A stretch of DNA of 6,163 bases. Origin: JAJYZP01 sp049964535. GTDB taxonomy: Bacteria; Actinomycetota; Acidimicrobiia; Acidimicrobiales; Acidimicrobiaceae. The translations under genes were made by a program, and so were the position numbers. Each line of letters starts with the position of its first letter. Position 1 is the first letter of the stretch. The stretch lies in NCBI GenBank assembly GCA_049964535.1, contig JBMFXG010000154.1, forward strand, positions 1-6,163, read 5' to 3'. Shown here one piece after another: positions 1 through 6,149 of the stretch. Below the pieces are notes generated by a model. The model worked only from the letters and a program-made list of their open reading frames with translations. It was not told the DNA's origin and did not search any database.

Positions 1-206
1 CGCTCTACGAGAAGACCCTCAAGGGGTCGCTCTTCGGATCAGCAACACCACGGGTCGCAATACCGAAGGTACTCGACTGGTATATGAAAGGGCAGTTCCT
101 CCTCGACGAAGTGATCACCAAGACCTACACGCTTGACCAGGTCAACGATGGTTACCAAGATCTTCGAGATGGCAAGATCATCCGAGGGATGATCACCTTC
201 GAGTAA
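1..206 (+). CDS. Zn-dependent alcohol dehydrogenase, C-terminal fragment (probably NDMA-dependent, mycofactocin-associated)
   Basis: This is the 3' end of a gene entering from the left. The frame begins at base 3, gives 67 residues and ends at TAA 204-206. The visible part reads LYEKTLKGSLFGSATPR near the start, then VLDWYMKGQFLLDEVITK and a closing VNDGYQDLRDGKIIRGMI. That is the typical C-terminus of medium-chain, class III-like alcohol dehydrogenases: a GS-x-FG-x-A-x-PR segment of the nucleotide domain, then a basic, glycine-containing end. The pattern resembles the NDMA-dependent alcohol dehydrogenases, which hold their nicotinamide tightly and co-occur with mycofactocin genes. The zinc and Rossmann motifs lie outside the window, so the subfamily is inferred from this tail and from the mftF-like neighbour. 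It shares reading frame with the downstream gene, with only the TAA between them. A general Zn-alcohol dehydrogenase is the safe call. Confidence 0.8.
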   Translation, partial: LYEKTLKGSLFGSATPRVAIPKVLDWYMKGQFLLDEVITKTYTLDQVNDGYQDLRDGKIIRGMITFE

Positions 207-215
207 TCTGCAAGG

Positions 216-1604
216 ATTACACCCACCCCTGCGAGATCAACCACTGTCAAGATCAAGAGAGCACCCGGTACCCGAGGTATCACGCGCGCCAGTCGTCGAT
301 TCCTACTCGGTGGTGAGCCACTCTCGATTGTCGAGCTCTCGCTTGAGCGAGAGCTCGAGCTCACCACCAACGAAACGAGCTACGCTGAGGTCGTCGAGCT
401 GTGTAGATCTGGTTTCTTCACTCTGACGCCGACAGAAGCTCCCACACATCCCTCGCTCAGCGTTATCATCGCCACAACCGGACGACACGTCGATACCCTC
501 CGCTCAACGACCCAATGGCTCCAAGCACTCGAGTCCCGGCCCGAACTGATTGTTGTTCTCGACGGCATCGAATCGCCGCTCGAGCATCGGACGATCTCGG
601 AGCTCGTCGAGTCCTGCGGAGGGATCTTCTCGTCCACTCCTACCCGACGTGGCGCGAGCCACGCCCGCAATCTCGGCGCCGAACGAGCGAGCGGTGAGCT
701 CCTTCTCTTCCTCGACGACGATGTCAGTCCCCCAACCGAGGGCCTCGATCAGCTGCTCAGGTACTTTCATCTACCCAGCGTCGTAGCGGTCGCTCCGAGA
801 GTCATCCAAGCCGGTTCGGAGCCCCACCACTCTCGAGCATTCCCTCTCGACATGGGGTCACACTGGTCGTATGTAACCCCTCGCTCGCAGGTCCGATACC
901 TTCCTACCGCGCTGCTCGTTATCAGGAGAGAGGCCTTCGTTGCCGCTAACGGCTTCGACGAAACGCTCAGTGTTGGAGAAGATGTCGACCTTATTTGGAG
1001 AATCGGTCGCAATGGCGACGTGCTCTACGAACCATCGGTGATCGCCCGCCATAACCGAATCACCACAACCGCTGAGAGGTTCCTCCGTTCCTATCGCTAC
1101 GGACTCTCTTACGCCCCTCTTCATCAGCGATTTCCAGAGAACGTTCGCACGAAGCCTGCCACGTTCTACGAATGGCTCGCACTCGCCCTCCCCCCTCTAG
1201 GAGGGAGAGGAATCGTCGTGACCTCTCTCCTTCCTGCGGTAAAGCCGGCGCTCTCGCGTGAGCTCCGAGAGCACTTCGGAGCTAGGGTTCAAGTTGAACT
1301 CGTTGCGGAGATCGTCCGGCGTGTTCTACGATCCTGCATCGAGCGATGGTCTCACGAACTCATCCTTCCACTCGGGATTCTGTCCCTAGTCTCTCGCAGG
1401 GCACGGAGATCGTTGGAGATCATTGCGACCGTAGCGATCTGTGAGCTTCTGATCCAGAGCCAGTGGAGCCTCCAAGAGGTAGAGGAGTACTTCATTGGAG
1501 CCCTCGGCTACAGTACCGGCTACGTTCGCTCGCTCCTCCTACGCTGGGCCCGCACCCCCAACCCCCTTAGCGTGCACGGCCGAACAGATCAGACCGATCG
1601 CTAA
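216..1604 (+). CDS. mftF: Mycofactocin glycosyltransferase MftF (GT2 family); start codon non-canonical or lost
   Basis: MftF adds glucose units to mycofactocin, a peptide-derived redox cofactor, probably at the membrane face. With the first codon taken at 216 the product is 462 residues, close to the roughly 470 of the family. The N-terminal part contains RRFLLGGEPLSIVELS (about 27-42), matching the family's LLGG-x-P-x-RL-x-RLS start. The GT-A domain begins at LSVIIATTGR (81-90). The DxD-type metal and sugar-nucleotide site is FLDDDV (165-170). Acceptor-side motifs are RYLPTALLVIRREAF, GFDETL and GEDVDLIWR (254-262). Hydrophobic stretches around 319-342 and 379-413 suggest membrane association, and the tail (ALGYSTGYVRSLLLRWARTP) also fits MftF. 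The frame has no ATG, GTG or TTG between 207 and 851; the first ATG, at 852, would delete the catalytic DxD. ATT at 216 is the best near-cognate start by length, with ATC at 252 as an alternative. No well-spaced ribosome binding site is seen. It follows the dehydrogenase stop by 9 bases, suggesting translational coupling. Confidence 0.82.
   Translation: MTPTPARSTTVKIKRAPGTRGITRASRRFLLGGEPLSIVELSLERELELTTNETSYAEVVELCRSGFFTLTPTEAPTHPSLSVIIATTGRHVDTLRSTTQWLQALESRPELIVVLDGIESPLEHRTISELVESCGGIFSSTPTRRGASHARNLGAERASGELLLFLDDDVSPPTEGLDQLLRYFHLPSVVAVAPRVIQAGSEPHHSRAFPLDMGSHWSYVTPRSQVRYLPTALLVIRREAFVAANGFDETLSVGEDVDLIWRIGRNGDVLYEPSVIARHNRITTTAERFLRSYRYGLSYAPLHQRFPENVRTKPATFYEWLALALPPLGGRGIVVTSLLPAVKPALSRELREHFGARVQVELVAEIVRRVLRSCIERWSHELILPLGILSLVSRRARRSLEIIATVAICELLIQSQWSLQEVEEYFIGALGYSTGYVRSLLLRWARTPNPLSVHGRTDQTDR
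309..368 (+). repeat. Long bulged inverted repeat (22 bp foldback) inside the 5' part of mftF
   Basis: GGTGGTGAGC at 309-318 is exactly complementary to GCTCACCACC at 359-368. Inside it, TCGAGCTCTCGC at 331-342 is exactly complementary to GCGAGAGCTCGA at 347-358, with the 4-base loop TTGA at 343-346. The two 3' arms are contiguous, while the 5' arms are separated by 12 bases (319-330), giving one one-sided bulge. In total 44 of 60 bases pair without a mismatch. It lies about 95 bases into the mftF frame and encodes the GGEPL...LELTT segment. No T-run follows, so it does not look like an intrinsic terminator. The window is rich in GAGCTC and TCGAG words, which raises the chance of fortuitous pairing. 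Confidence 0.6.
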
Positions 1605-1739
1605 GCCTCCCCCAAGTCCAGCTATCGATCTGCTCCTCCTCAAAAACCGAACTGTGGGCCGATTGAACCATGCTGTGGCTCCAGTCACAACCGGTAAGTT
1701 TAAATTCGTGTCTTTTTCCGTTCCTCGATACGACCGCCC

Positions 1740-1744
1740 AGGAG
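1740..1744 (+). promoter_or_regulatory. Ribosome binding site of the GNAT gene
   Basis: AGGAG lies 7 bases upstream of the ATG at 1752 and settles that start. The surrounding gap (1605-1751) has an AT-rich patch at 1695-1706 that could be a -10 region, but no convincing -35 box sits at the right distance. Confidence 0.75.
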
Positions 1745-1751
1745 TGCGTTC

Positions 1752-2351
1752 ATGACCTTGATTCGGGATCGGTCCAACAACGACGAAACCCTCGAACTCC
1801 AAACCCCGCGCCTTATCCTTCGAGCTCTCACTCGCAACGATGCTGGCGAGCTCTTAGAACTCCGTATTCGCAACCGAGAAGCGTTTCGTCCGTTCGAGCC
1901 AAACTACCCAGACTCCCACTTTACGCTCACAACTCAGCGCGAGATCATTGAGGAGTTCTCAAATATCCAGCTCAGGGGTCTTGGACTGGGCTTTGGCATC
2001 TTTCTCCGCACGGCCTCTCGACCCCTTATCGGTCGAATCGCGATCCGTAATATCGTCCGCGGTGTTGCGCAGAACGGAACGATTGGCTTCTTCCTCGACG
2101 CGGCTTACCACTCCCAGGGATACATGACCGAAGCGTGCCGAGCCACGGTGACCTACTGCTTCTCCCACTTCGACCTCCACAGGCTCGACGCCTCGGTCAT
2201 GCCTGAGAACCTTCCGTCGCGGCGGGTCTTCGAGAAGCTCGGCTTCGCCAACGAAGGGACCGCTCATGCGTTCCTCTTCATCAATAACGCATGGCGCGAC
2301 CACATCCTCTACGCAATGACCGTCGACCGTTGGGACTGTCAAGCACCGTAG
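1752..2351 (+). CDS. GNAT-family N-acetyltransferase, RimJ/RimL type
   Basis: The 199-residue product looks like a complete acetyl-CoA-dependent N-acetyltransferase of the group that includes RimJ and RimL, which acetylate ribosomal protein N-termini. It opens with LQTPRLILRALTRNDA (about 16-31), the usual first strand and helix. The core strand IGRIAIRNI (93-101) is followed by the acetyl-CoA loop in GFFLDAAYHSQGYMTEA (112-128), where the Q-x-x-G-x-A-type pattern appears as HSQGYMTEA. Next come the C-terminal NLPSRRVFEKLGFANEG (153-169) and NNAWRDHILYAMTVDRW (178-194), both typical of RimJ-like proteins. No membrane segment or signal peptide is seen. The true substrate cannot be read from sequence; members of this group also modify other proteins, small molecules or antibiotics. 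The 147-base gap after mftF and its own ribosome binding site suggest it need not belong to the mycofactocin unit. Confidence 0.88.
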   Translation: MTLIRDRSNNDETLELQTPRLILRALTRNDAGELLELRIRNREAFRPFEPNYPDSHFTLTTQREIIEEFSNIQLRGLGLGFGIFLRTASRPLIGRIAIRNIVRGVAQNGTIGFFLDAAYHSQGYMTEACRATVTYCFSHFDLHRLDASVMPENLPSRRVFEKLGFANEGTAHAFLFINNAWRDHILYAMTVDRWDCQAP

Positions 2352-2768
2352 TCCTCGAAGATGTGTCTCGACATCGTAGCCAACGGTTGTCGATTCGGAG
2401 GCGAGTTCGGTTACCACCTCGACCCACTGAAGATCAGCCTGCACCTCTTAGTCTGATCTCAAAAAACGGTGAACCCCTCTCGTGCACGTATGTGCATTTA
2501 CCACGGTGTTGAAAACACCCAATATCGCCCGTATGGAACGCTCCACTTCGACAGAGCCTTGACCCGATCAAGACCAGGCCGAAGCGGCTAGATCGAGGAG
2601 ATCAACGGGTGTGTCGAGGCCTCATCACGAGCGATCCCCTGTCTTCTTGCCCCCTGCCACTGCACTCACAGGGAATCGCAATCCATTGCGCAAGAAGACT
2701 GAGGCACCCTACAACGTTGAACGGAAAGTGCGTACCAGAGGGGCGAACGGCGAGACTCTCGGTTCGAT
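2352..2768. other. Convergent intergenic region (417 bases) with several inverted repeats, no supported gene
   Basis: The region lies between the stops of the plus-strand GNAT gene and the minus-strand glycosylase gene. Reading frames through it have no recognisable family features and mostly run into neighbouring genes as shadows. It contains small perfect inverted repeats: TGCAC/GTGCA at 2483-2487 and 2492-2496 (loop GTAT, followed by a short T-run), GGTGTT/AACACC at 2505-2510 and 2514-2519, and CTTGA/TCAAG at 2558-2562 and 2568-2572. The nested element at 2619-2705 is listed separately. These could help end transcription from both sides, but none has a strong T-tract. Confidence 0.5.
2619..2705. 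other. Nested inverted-repeat element, possible structured RNA or terminator
   Basis: GTCTTCTTGC at 2641-2650 pairs perfectly with GCAAGAAGAC at 2690-2699. Directly outside on the 3' side, TGAGGC at 2700-2705 pairs with GCCTCA at 2619-2624, leaving a 16-base one-sided bulge (2625-2640). Inside the 10-bp stem, CCCTG at 2652-2656 pairs with CAGGG at 2669-2673, and GCAA/TTGC at 2678-2681 and 2686-2689 form a short hairpin. Together these give a possible three-way junction. A competing pairing exists between GCGATCCCCTG (2631-2641) and CAGGGAATCGC (2669-2679), with one mismatch. Either strand could carry the RNA. No known RNA family is recognised. Confidence 0.35.
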
Positions 2769-3365
2769 CTATTCGGTCCGTCGCACCTTCGGCCGACGAT
2801 ATACAGAGACCGCCTTCGTTCCGCTCAGCCAGAACCTCCACGGCCAGTCGACCGCATGGGAGATACCCACTCTTGGACCATTGACGATCGCTCCCGCCAG
2901 ATCGACACTGCGCTCACAGGTAAACTCCCTTGAAAGGGCACCACCCAAACTCGATCCGCTGGAGTTAAGTTTCAAGCCACTCTCTGCTCGTGTCACGTCG
3001 AAGAAGCGCCCAACCCTTCCAGGACCAAGCACTCTTCCGCTTGAGTCTTCGTCGGGAGCGCAGAGATCGATACCGGATCGAATCAGAATCGCACCAGCGG
3101 TCTCGGAGCCGTGAGCAACGAGATTGACGCAGAAGTGAACGCCGTAAGAGAGATACACGTAGAGCGACCCCGGTTCAGCGAACATGGCGGCATTTCTTGG
3201 CGTAGGTCCTCGATACGCATGGGACGCTGGATCATCGTTTCCGCCGTACGCCTCGAGCTCGGTTACCTGCAACCTCTTGTCGCCCAAGGTGACCACCGTA
3301 CCAAGAAGTTCGGGGGCAACGACCTCTGGAGGCCGAGCAAAAAACTCAGAGGAGAGACGCACCAC
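2769..3365 (-). CDS. 3-methyladenine DNA glycosylase, AAG/Mpg family
   Basis: This enzyme removes alkylated purines such as 3-methyladenine, starting base excision repair. With the GTG start at 3365 the product has 198 residues, normal for bacterial members. It opens LSSEFFARPPEVVAPELLG, the usual family start. VTELEAYGG (34-42) carries the catalytic glutamate E38 and Y40, equivalent to human Glu125 and Tyr127. DDPASHAYRGPTPRNAAMF (44-62) carries H49, matching human His136. LYVYLSYGVHFCVNLV (68-83) has Y71 and N81 of the base pocket. ILIRSG, GPGRVGRFF and the closing PRVGI...DWPWRFWLSG (164-182) are also family hallmarks, so all key residues are present. In-frame GTG codons at 3386, 3374 and 3362 are alternatives. 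3365 is preferred because GAGGGG sits 8 bases upstream and the family N-terminus begins there. It lies downstream of argH on the same strand and may be read through from it, though 145 bases separate them. Confidence 0.92.
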   Translation of the reverse strand: MVRLSSEFFARPPEVVAPELLGTVVTLGDKRLQVTELEAYGGNDDPASHAYRGPTPRNAAMFAEPGSLYVYLSYGVHFCVNLVAHGSETAGAILIRSGIDLCAPDEDSSGRVLGPGRVGRFFDVTRAESGLKLNSSGSSLGGALSREFTCERSVDLAGAIVNGPRVGISHAVDWPWRFWLSGTKAVSVYRRPKVRRTE

Positions 3366-3373
3366 GAGCCTCA

Positions 3374-3379
3374 CCCCTC
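3374..3379 (-). promoter_or_regulatory. Ribosome binding site deciding the glycosylase start
   Basis: On the minus strand GAGGGG lies 8 bases before the GTG at 3365-3363. The longer alternative, GTG at 3386, has no purine-rich site upstream and is preceded two codons earlier by an in-frame TGA. Confidence 0.6.
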
Positions 3380-3461
3380 TGTCCACGTATCACAAGGCAG
3401 TGGCGCACACAACCGCATCGCAGTCCCATGTCCTCGACGTAACCCGAACGGAGAGTACGAC

Positions 3462-3476
3462 CGAGTTCTCAACTCG
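3462..3476. repeat. Short perfect hairpin between argH and the glycosylase gene
   Basis: CGAGTT at 3462-3467 and AACTCG at 3471-3476 form a 6-bp stem with a 3-base loop, within the 145-base gap between the two minus-strand genes. No T-run follows on the minus strand, so a terminator role is weak. It may be chance. Confidence 0.25.
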
Positions 3477-3510
3477 AAGTGCACTCTCGTCAACCCACGC
3501 CAACAAGTAC

Positions 3511-4896
3511 CTAGCGGAGTTCGCTGATGACCTTCTGCTGCGCTTCGAGCTCAGAGGAGAAGGACCGCAGCTGATCCGACACGGCCTCGGTTCCCGAGCC
3601 ACCCGCAGTGACCCGACGAGCGATAGCACTCTGCGGCTCGAGAAGCTGAACCGCTACCTCCCCGAGCAACGGATGCGCGCTCACCAGCTCAGCGAGAGGG
3701 ACTCGACGTTCGACCGCATCGCGTACGAGCCCGCCAACGATCCCATGTGCTTTACGAAACGGCATACCTTGACGAACGAGATACTCCGCTAAGTCGACAG
3801 CTACTAAGTACTCGGAATCTCCCGCCATCCTCATCGCTACGAAGTCGAAACTCGCGGTAGAGATCATTCCCCGCACCGCAAGCAGGGCCAACGAGACCTG
3901 TCGAACCGAGTCGAACAGCGGCTCCTTGTCCTCCTGCAGATCACGATTGTATGAGAGCGGAAGTCCTTTGAGCGTCGTCAGTAGACCCATGAGGTTACCG
4001 ATGAGGCGCCCGCTCTTGCCTCGGGCGAGCTCGGCGATATCGGGGTTCTTCTTATGAGGAAGCATCGAGGATCCAGTTGAGTACGCATCATCAAGTCGGA
4101 CGTATCCGAACTCCTCGGTCGACCACAGTACGAACTCTTCGCCGATGCGAGAGAGGTGCACGCCGATCAGAGCCACGTCAAAGAGGATCTCAGCAACGAA
4201 ATCACGATCGGATACCACATCGAGCGAGTTTTGAAATCGTCGGGAGAAACCTAGCTCCCCGGCAACGAAGTCTGGATCGAGACTCAGTGTCGAACCTCCG
4301 AGAGCACCGGCTCCCAAAGGTGAGACATCGAGTCGACGATAGGTCTCAATCAGTCGCTCCAAATCGCGAAGAAGGGCCCACCCATGAGCAAGTACGTGGT
4401 GCGAAAGTAGAACAGGCTGCGCCCGCTGCGTGTGGGTGTAGCCCGGAAGGTACGCATCTCGAGAGGACTCAGCTACATCACCAAGTGTTCGACACAGCGC
4501 CACAAGTTCATCGGCTATCTCGAGAACCGCACGCTTTGAATAAAGGCGCATATCCGTTGCGATCTGATCGTTGCGAGACCGCCCGGTATGGAGGCGCGCT
4601 CCAGTTTCGCCCACAAGCTCGGTGAGACGGCGCTCGATCGCAGAGTGAATATCTTCGTCACCAGCGTTGAAGTCAAAGAGATCGGACTCGATCTCATTGG
4701 CGACACTCCTCAAACCATCCTGAAGGATGGTACCGTCCTCCTCGGTCAAGATACCAGAGTGAACCAGTCCTTTGACGTGGGCGATCGAGCCCCGAATATC
4801 TTCCATCCAGAGCAGTCGATCAAAGGAGAGACTCTCCGTAAAGTCCATGAGCTCCTGCGCTGGAGAGACTGAAAATCGCCCTTTCCATAACGTCAC
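3511..4896 (-). CDS. argH: Argininosuccinate lyase
   Basis: ArgH cleaves argininosuccinate to arginine and fumarate, the last step of arginine synthesis, as a cytosolic homotetramer of the aspartase/fumarase superfamily. The 461 residues are full length. LWKGRFS (3-9) is the standard opening. SFDRLLWMEDIRGSIAH (24-40) and EDIHSAIERRL (81-91) follow. HTGRSRNDQ (103-111) binds substrate, and GYTHTQRAQP (152-161) includes the conserved histidine H155. The superfamily signature GSSMLPHKKN (275-284) holds the mobile catalytic serine loop, followed by NRDLQEDKEPLFDS (317-330). All key motifs are intact. The start is GTG at 4896, supported by AAGGAG 9 bases upstream and by the family N-terminus. It begins 40 bases after the argG-like stop on the same strand, the common argGH order, so co-transcription is likely. 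No ARG box was recognised. Confidence 0.97.
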   Translation of the reverse strand: MTLWKGRFSVSPAQELMDFTESLSFDRLLWMEDIRGSIAHVKGLVHSGILTEEDGTILQDGLRSVANEIESDLFDFNAGDEDIHSAIERRLTELVGETGARLHTGRSRNDQIATDMRLYSKRAVLEIADELVALCRTLGDVAESSRDAYLPGYTHTQRAQPVLLSHHVLAHGWALLRDLERLIETYRRLDVSPLGAGALGGSTLSLDPDFVAGELGFSRRFQNSLDVVSDRDFVAEILFDVALIGVHLSRIGEEFVLWSTEEFGYVRLDDAYSTGSSMLPHKKNPDIAELARGKSGRLIGNLMGLLTTLKGLPLSYNRDLQEDKEPLFDSVRQVSLALLAVRGMISTASFDFVAMRMAGDSEYLVAVDLAEYLVRQGMPFRKAHGIVGGLVRDAVERRVPLAELVSAHPLLGEVAVQLLEPQSAIARRVTAGGSGTEAVSDQLRSFSSELEAQQKVISELR

Positions 4897-4905
4897 GTAC
4901 TATCA

Positions 4906-4911
4906 CTCCTT
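4906..4911 (-). promoter_or_regulatory. Ribosome binding site of argH
   Basis: AAGGAG on the minus strand is 9 bases from the GTG start at 4896, within the 40-base argG-argH gap. It supports the GTG as the real start. Confidence 0.8.
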
Positions 4912-4936
4912 CTGGTTGGCGCATCCCTCACACGCA

Positions 4937-6130
4937 CTACCGTCCGAGTTGGCGCTTCGCCCACGTCTGAGTCCCAAGTCCGAAGAGTCTAACGAACCCT
5001 TCGGCATCAGAGTGTCGAAAGCTATCACGAGAATCATAGGTAGCGAGTTCAAAGTCGTAGAGACTCACCTCAGAGCGGCGACCGGTCACCGTCATTGAGC
5101 CACGCTCTAGTCCGATGCGGACCTCGCCGGTAACGAAACGTTGACTGTAGAGTATGAATGCGTCCAGCGCCTCTCGGAGCGGAGAGTACCACAGCCCGTC
5201 ATACACGAGGTCGGCCCATCGCTGAGCGACCAACGACTTGTAGTGGGCAAGGTCTCGTTCGAGCGTCAGATCTTCAAGCTGGGCGTGAGCGGTCATAAGC
5301 ACAGCAGCGGCCGGAGACTCGTAGACCTCACGTGATTTAATGCCGACCCGGCGATTCTCTACCATGTCGATTCGACCCACACCGTACGATCCAACCAGCC
5401 GATTCAGCTCGTCAACGAGCTCCACAGTGGGAAGCTTCGAACCATCGAGCGTGCTCGGACGACCAGCCTCAAAGCCCAAGACGATCTCGCGGGCCTCGGT
5501 AGCGGTTGGAATTGTCATCTCGTAGACATCGCTCGGCGGAGCAGCCCACGGGTCCTCCATCTCGCCACACTCGATCGCTCGGCCCCAAAGATTCTGATCG
5601 ATCGAGTACGGCTTCGCCCGCGTCGCTCGAATCTCGACCCCGTGTTGTGCAGCGTAGTCAATCGTGTCGTCTCGAGTAAACCCCCACTCTCGAACGGGAG
5701 CCTCAACGTCGAGTTGCGGTGCAAGTGTCCGAACCGCAACCTCAAAGCGAACCTGGTCGTTTCCCTTACCGGTACAACCGTGTGCGACCGCGTCCGCACC
5801 GTAGCGGGCTGCGGCATCGACGAGATGCCGAGCGATCAGTGGCCTCGAGAGTGAGGAAACCAGGGGGTACTTTCCCTCGTAAAGACCGTGAGCCATGATC
5901 GTTGGGACCACAAAGTTCTCGGCAAACTCGTCCCGCGCATCGACCACCTCCGCCGCAACGGCTCCCGCTCTCAACGCTCGCTCTCGGACATCGTCTAGAT
6001 CTCCACCTTGGCCGACATCGATCGAGAGCGCCACGACCTCGTAGTCGGCGGAGAGCGGATCGGCGATGCGCAGCAGGTCGCCGCGCGCCTCCAGGTCGGC
6101 GAGAAATGCCCTCAGATCGTTCCACGCCAT
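4937..6130 (-). CDS. argG: Argininosuccinate synthase-like protein with UbiD-like N-terminus replacing the ATP P-loop (chimera)
   Basis: From residue 30 to 397 this is argininosuccinate synthase, which joins citrulline and aspartate using ATP. YEVVALSIDVGQGGDL (30-45), YEGKYPLVSSLSRPLIA (84-100), the family signature GCTGKGNDQVRF (118-129), YSIDQNLWGRAIE (175-187) and YGVGRIDMVENR (249-260) are all present, and the C-terminus is complete. The family's first signature, the PP-loop motif AYSGGLDTS near residues 9-17, is absent. Residues 1-29 instead contain DLRAFLADLEARGDLLRI and DPLSADYE, which resemble the start of UbiD-family decarboxylases (DLR-x-FL...LE-x-x-G-x-L-x-x-I...P). Total length is normal because the replaced parts are of similar size. 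The remaining 33 bases upstream cannot hold the lost segment. As written the enzyme should not bind ATP properly and is probably inactive. Explanations are a genuine recombination, or a misassembly joining ubiD and argG at a shared YEVVA-like stretch. The start is ATG at 6130. Confidence 0.9.
   Translation of the reverse strand: MAWNDLRAFLADLEARGDLLRIADPLSADYEVVALSIDVGQGGDLDDVRERALRAGAVAAEVVDARDEFAENFVVPTIMAHGLYEGKYPLVSSLSRPLIARHLVDAAARYGADAVAHGCTGKGNDQVRFEVAVRTLAPQLDVEAPVREWGFTRDDTIDYAAQHGVEIRATRAKPYSIDQNLWGRAIECGEMEDPWAAPPSDVYEMTIPTATEAREIVLGFEAGRPSTLDGSKLPTVELVDELNRLVGSYGVGRIDMVENRRVGIKSREVYESPAAAVLMTAHAQLEDLTLERDLAHYKSLVAQRWADLVYDGLWYSPLREALDAFILYSQRFVTGEVRIGLERGSMTVTGRRSEVSLYDFELATYDSRDSFRHSDAEGFVRLFGLGTQTWAKRQLGR
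6031..6045 (-). other. Probable ubiD/argG fusion junction
   Basis: Codons 29-33 (D-Y-E-V-V) are where UbiD-like sequence gives way to ArgG-like sequence; this short stretch would fit either family, as expected for a join at a microhomology. Bases 6041-6163 are about 68% GC by count, against 55-65% in sampled 60-base lines of the argG body. Leucine is mostly CTG in the first 29 codons but mostly CTC further on. These are weak supports because the sample is small. Confidence 0.55.
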
Positions 6131-6142
6131 CGTGCTGCCGTG

Positions 6143-6149
6143 CCTCCTC
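6143..6149 (-). promoter_or_regulatory. Purine-rich ribosome binding site upstream of the chimeric gene
   Basis: GAGGAGG on the minus strand lies 12 bases before the ATG at 6130, a little further than usual. If the first codons come from a ubiD gene, this site and whatever promoter lies to the right belong to that gene rather than to argG. Confidence 0.45.

Noticed and set aside
852..1604. A 250-residue ORF starting at ATG 852 as the real glycosyltransferase gene
   Set aside because: The same frame continues upstream with the GT-A domain start, the DxD motif and the family N-terminus, so 852 is an internal methionine.
1663..1716. Promoter (TTGAAC, then TAAGTT/TAAATT) or terminator (T-run at 1712-1716) before the GNAT gene
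   Set aside because: The boxes are 26 or more bases apart, too far for a standard promoter, and no stem precedes the T-run.
1959..2444. A 161-residue minus-strand ORF opposite the GNAT gene
   Set aside because: It is antisense to a well-supported family member, has no recognisable motif and is rich in acidic and arginine residues, as expected of a shadow frame.
2505..2519. GGTGTT/AACACC hairpin as an intrinsic terminator of the GNAT gene
   Set aside because: The stem is only 6 bp, no T-run follows it, and it lies more than 150 bases past the stop.
2745..2780. GGTTCGATC resembling a tRNA T-loop
   Set aside because: The flanking bases do not form a T-stem, no acceptor or anticodon arm fits, and the site overlaps the end of the glycosylase gene.
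2611..3114. A 167-residue plus-strand ORF across the intergenic region and the glycosylase gene
   Set aside because: Most of it is opposite the glycosylase coding sequence, and it lacks a ribosome binding site and any family features.
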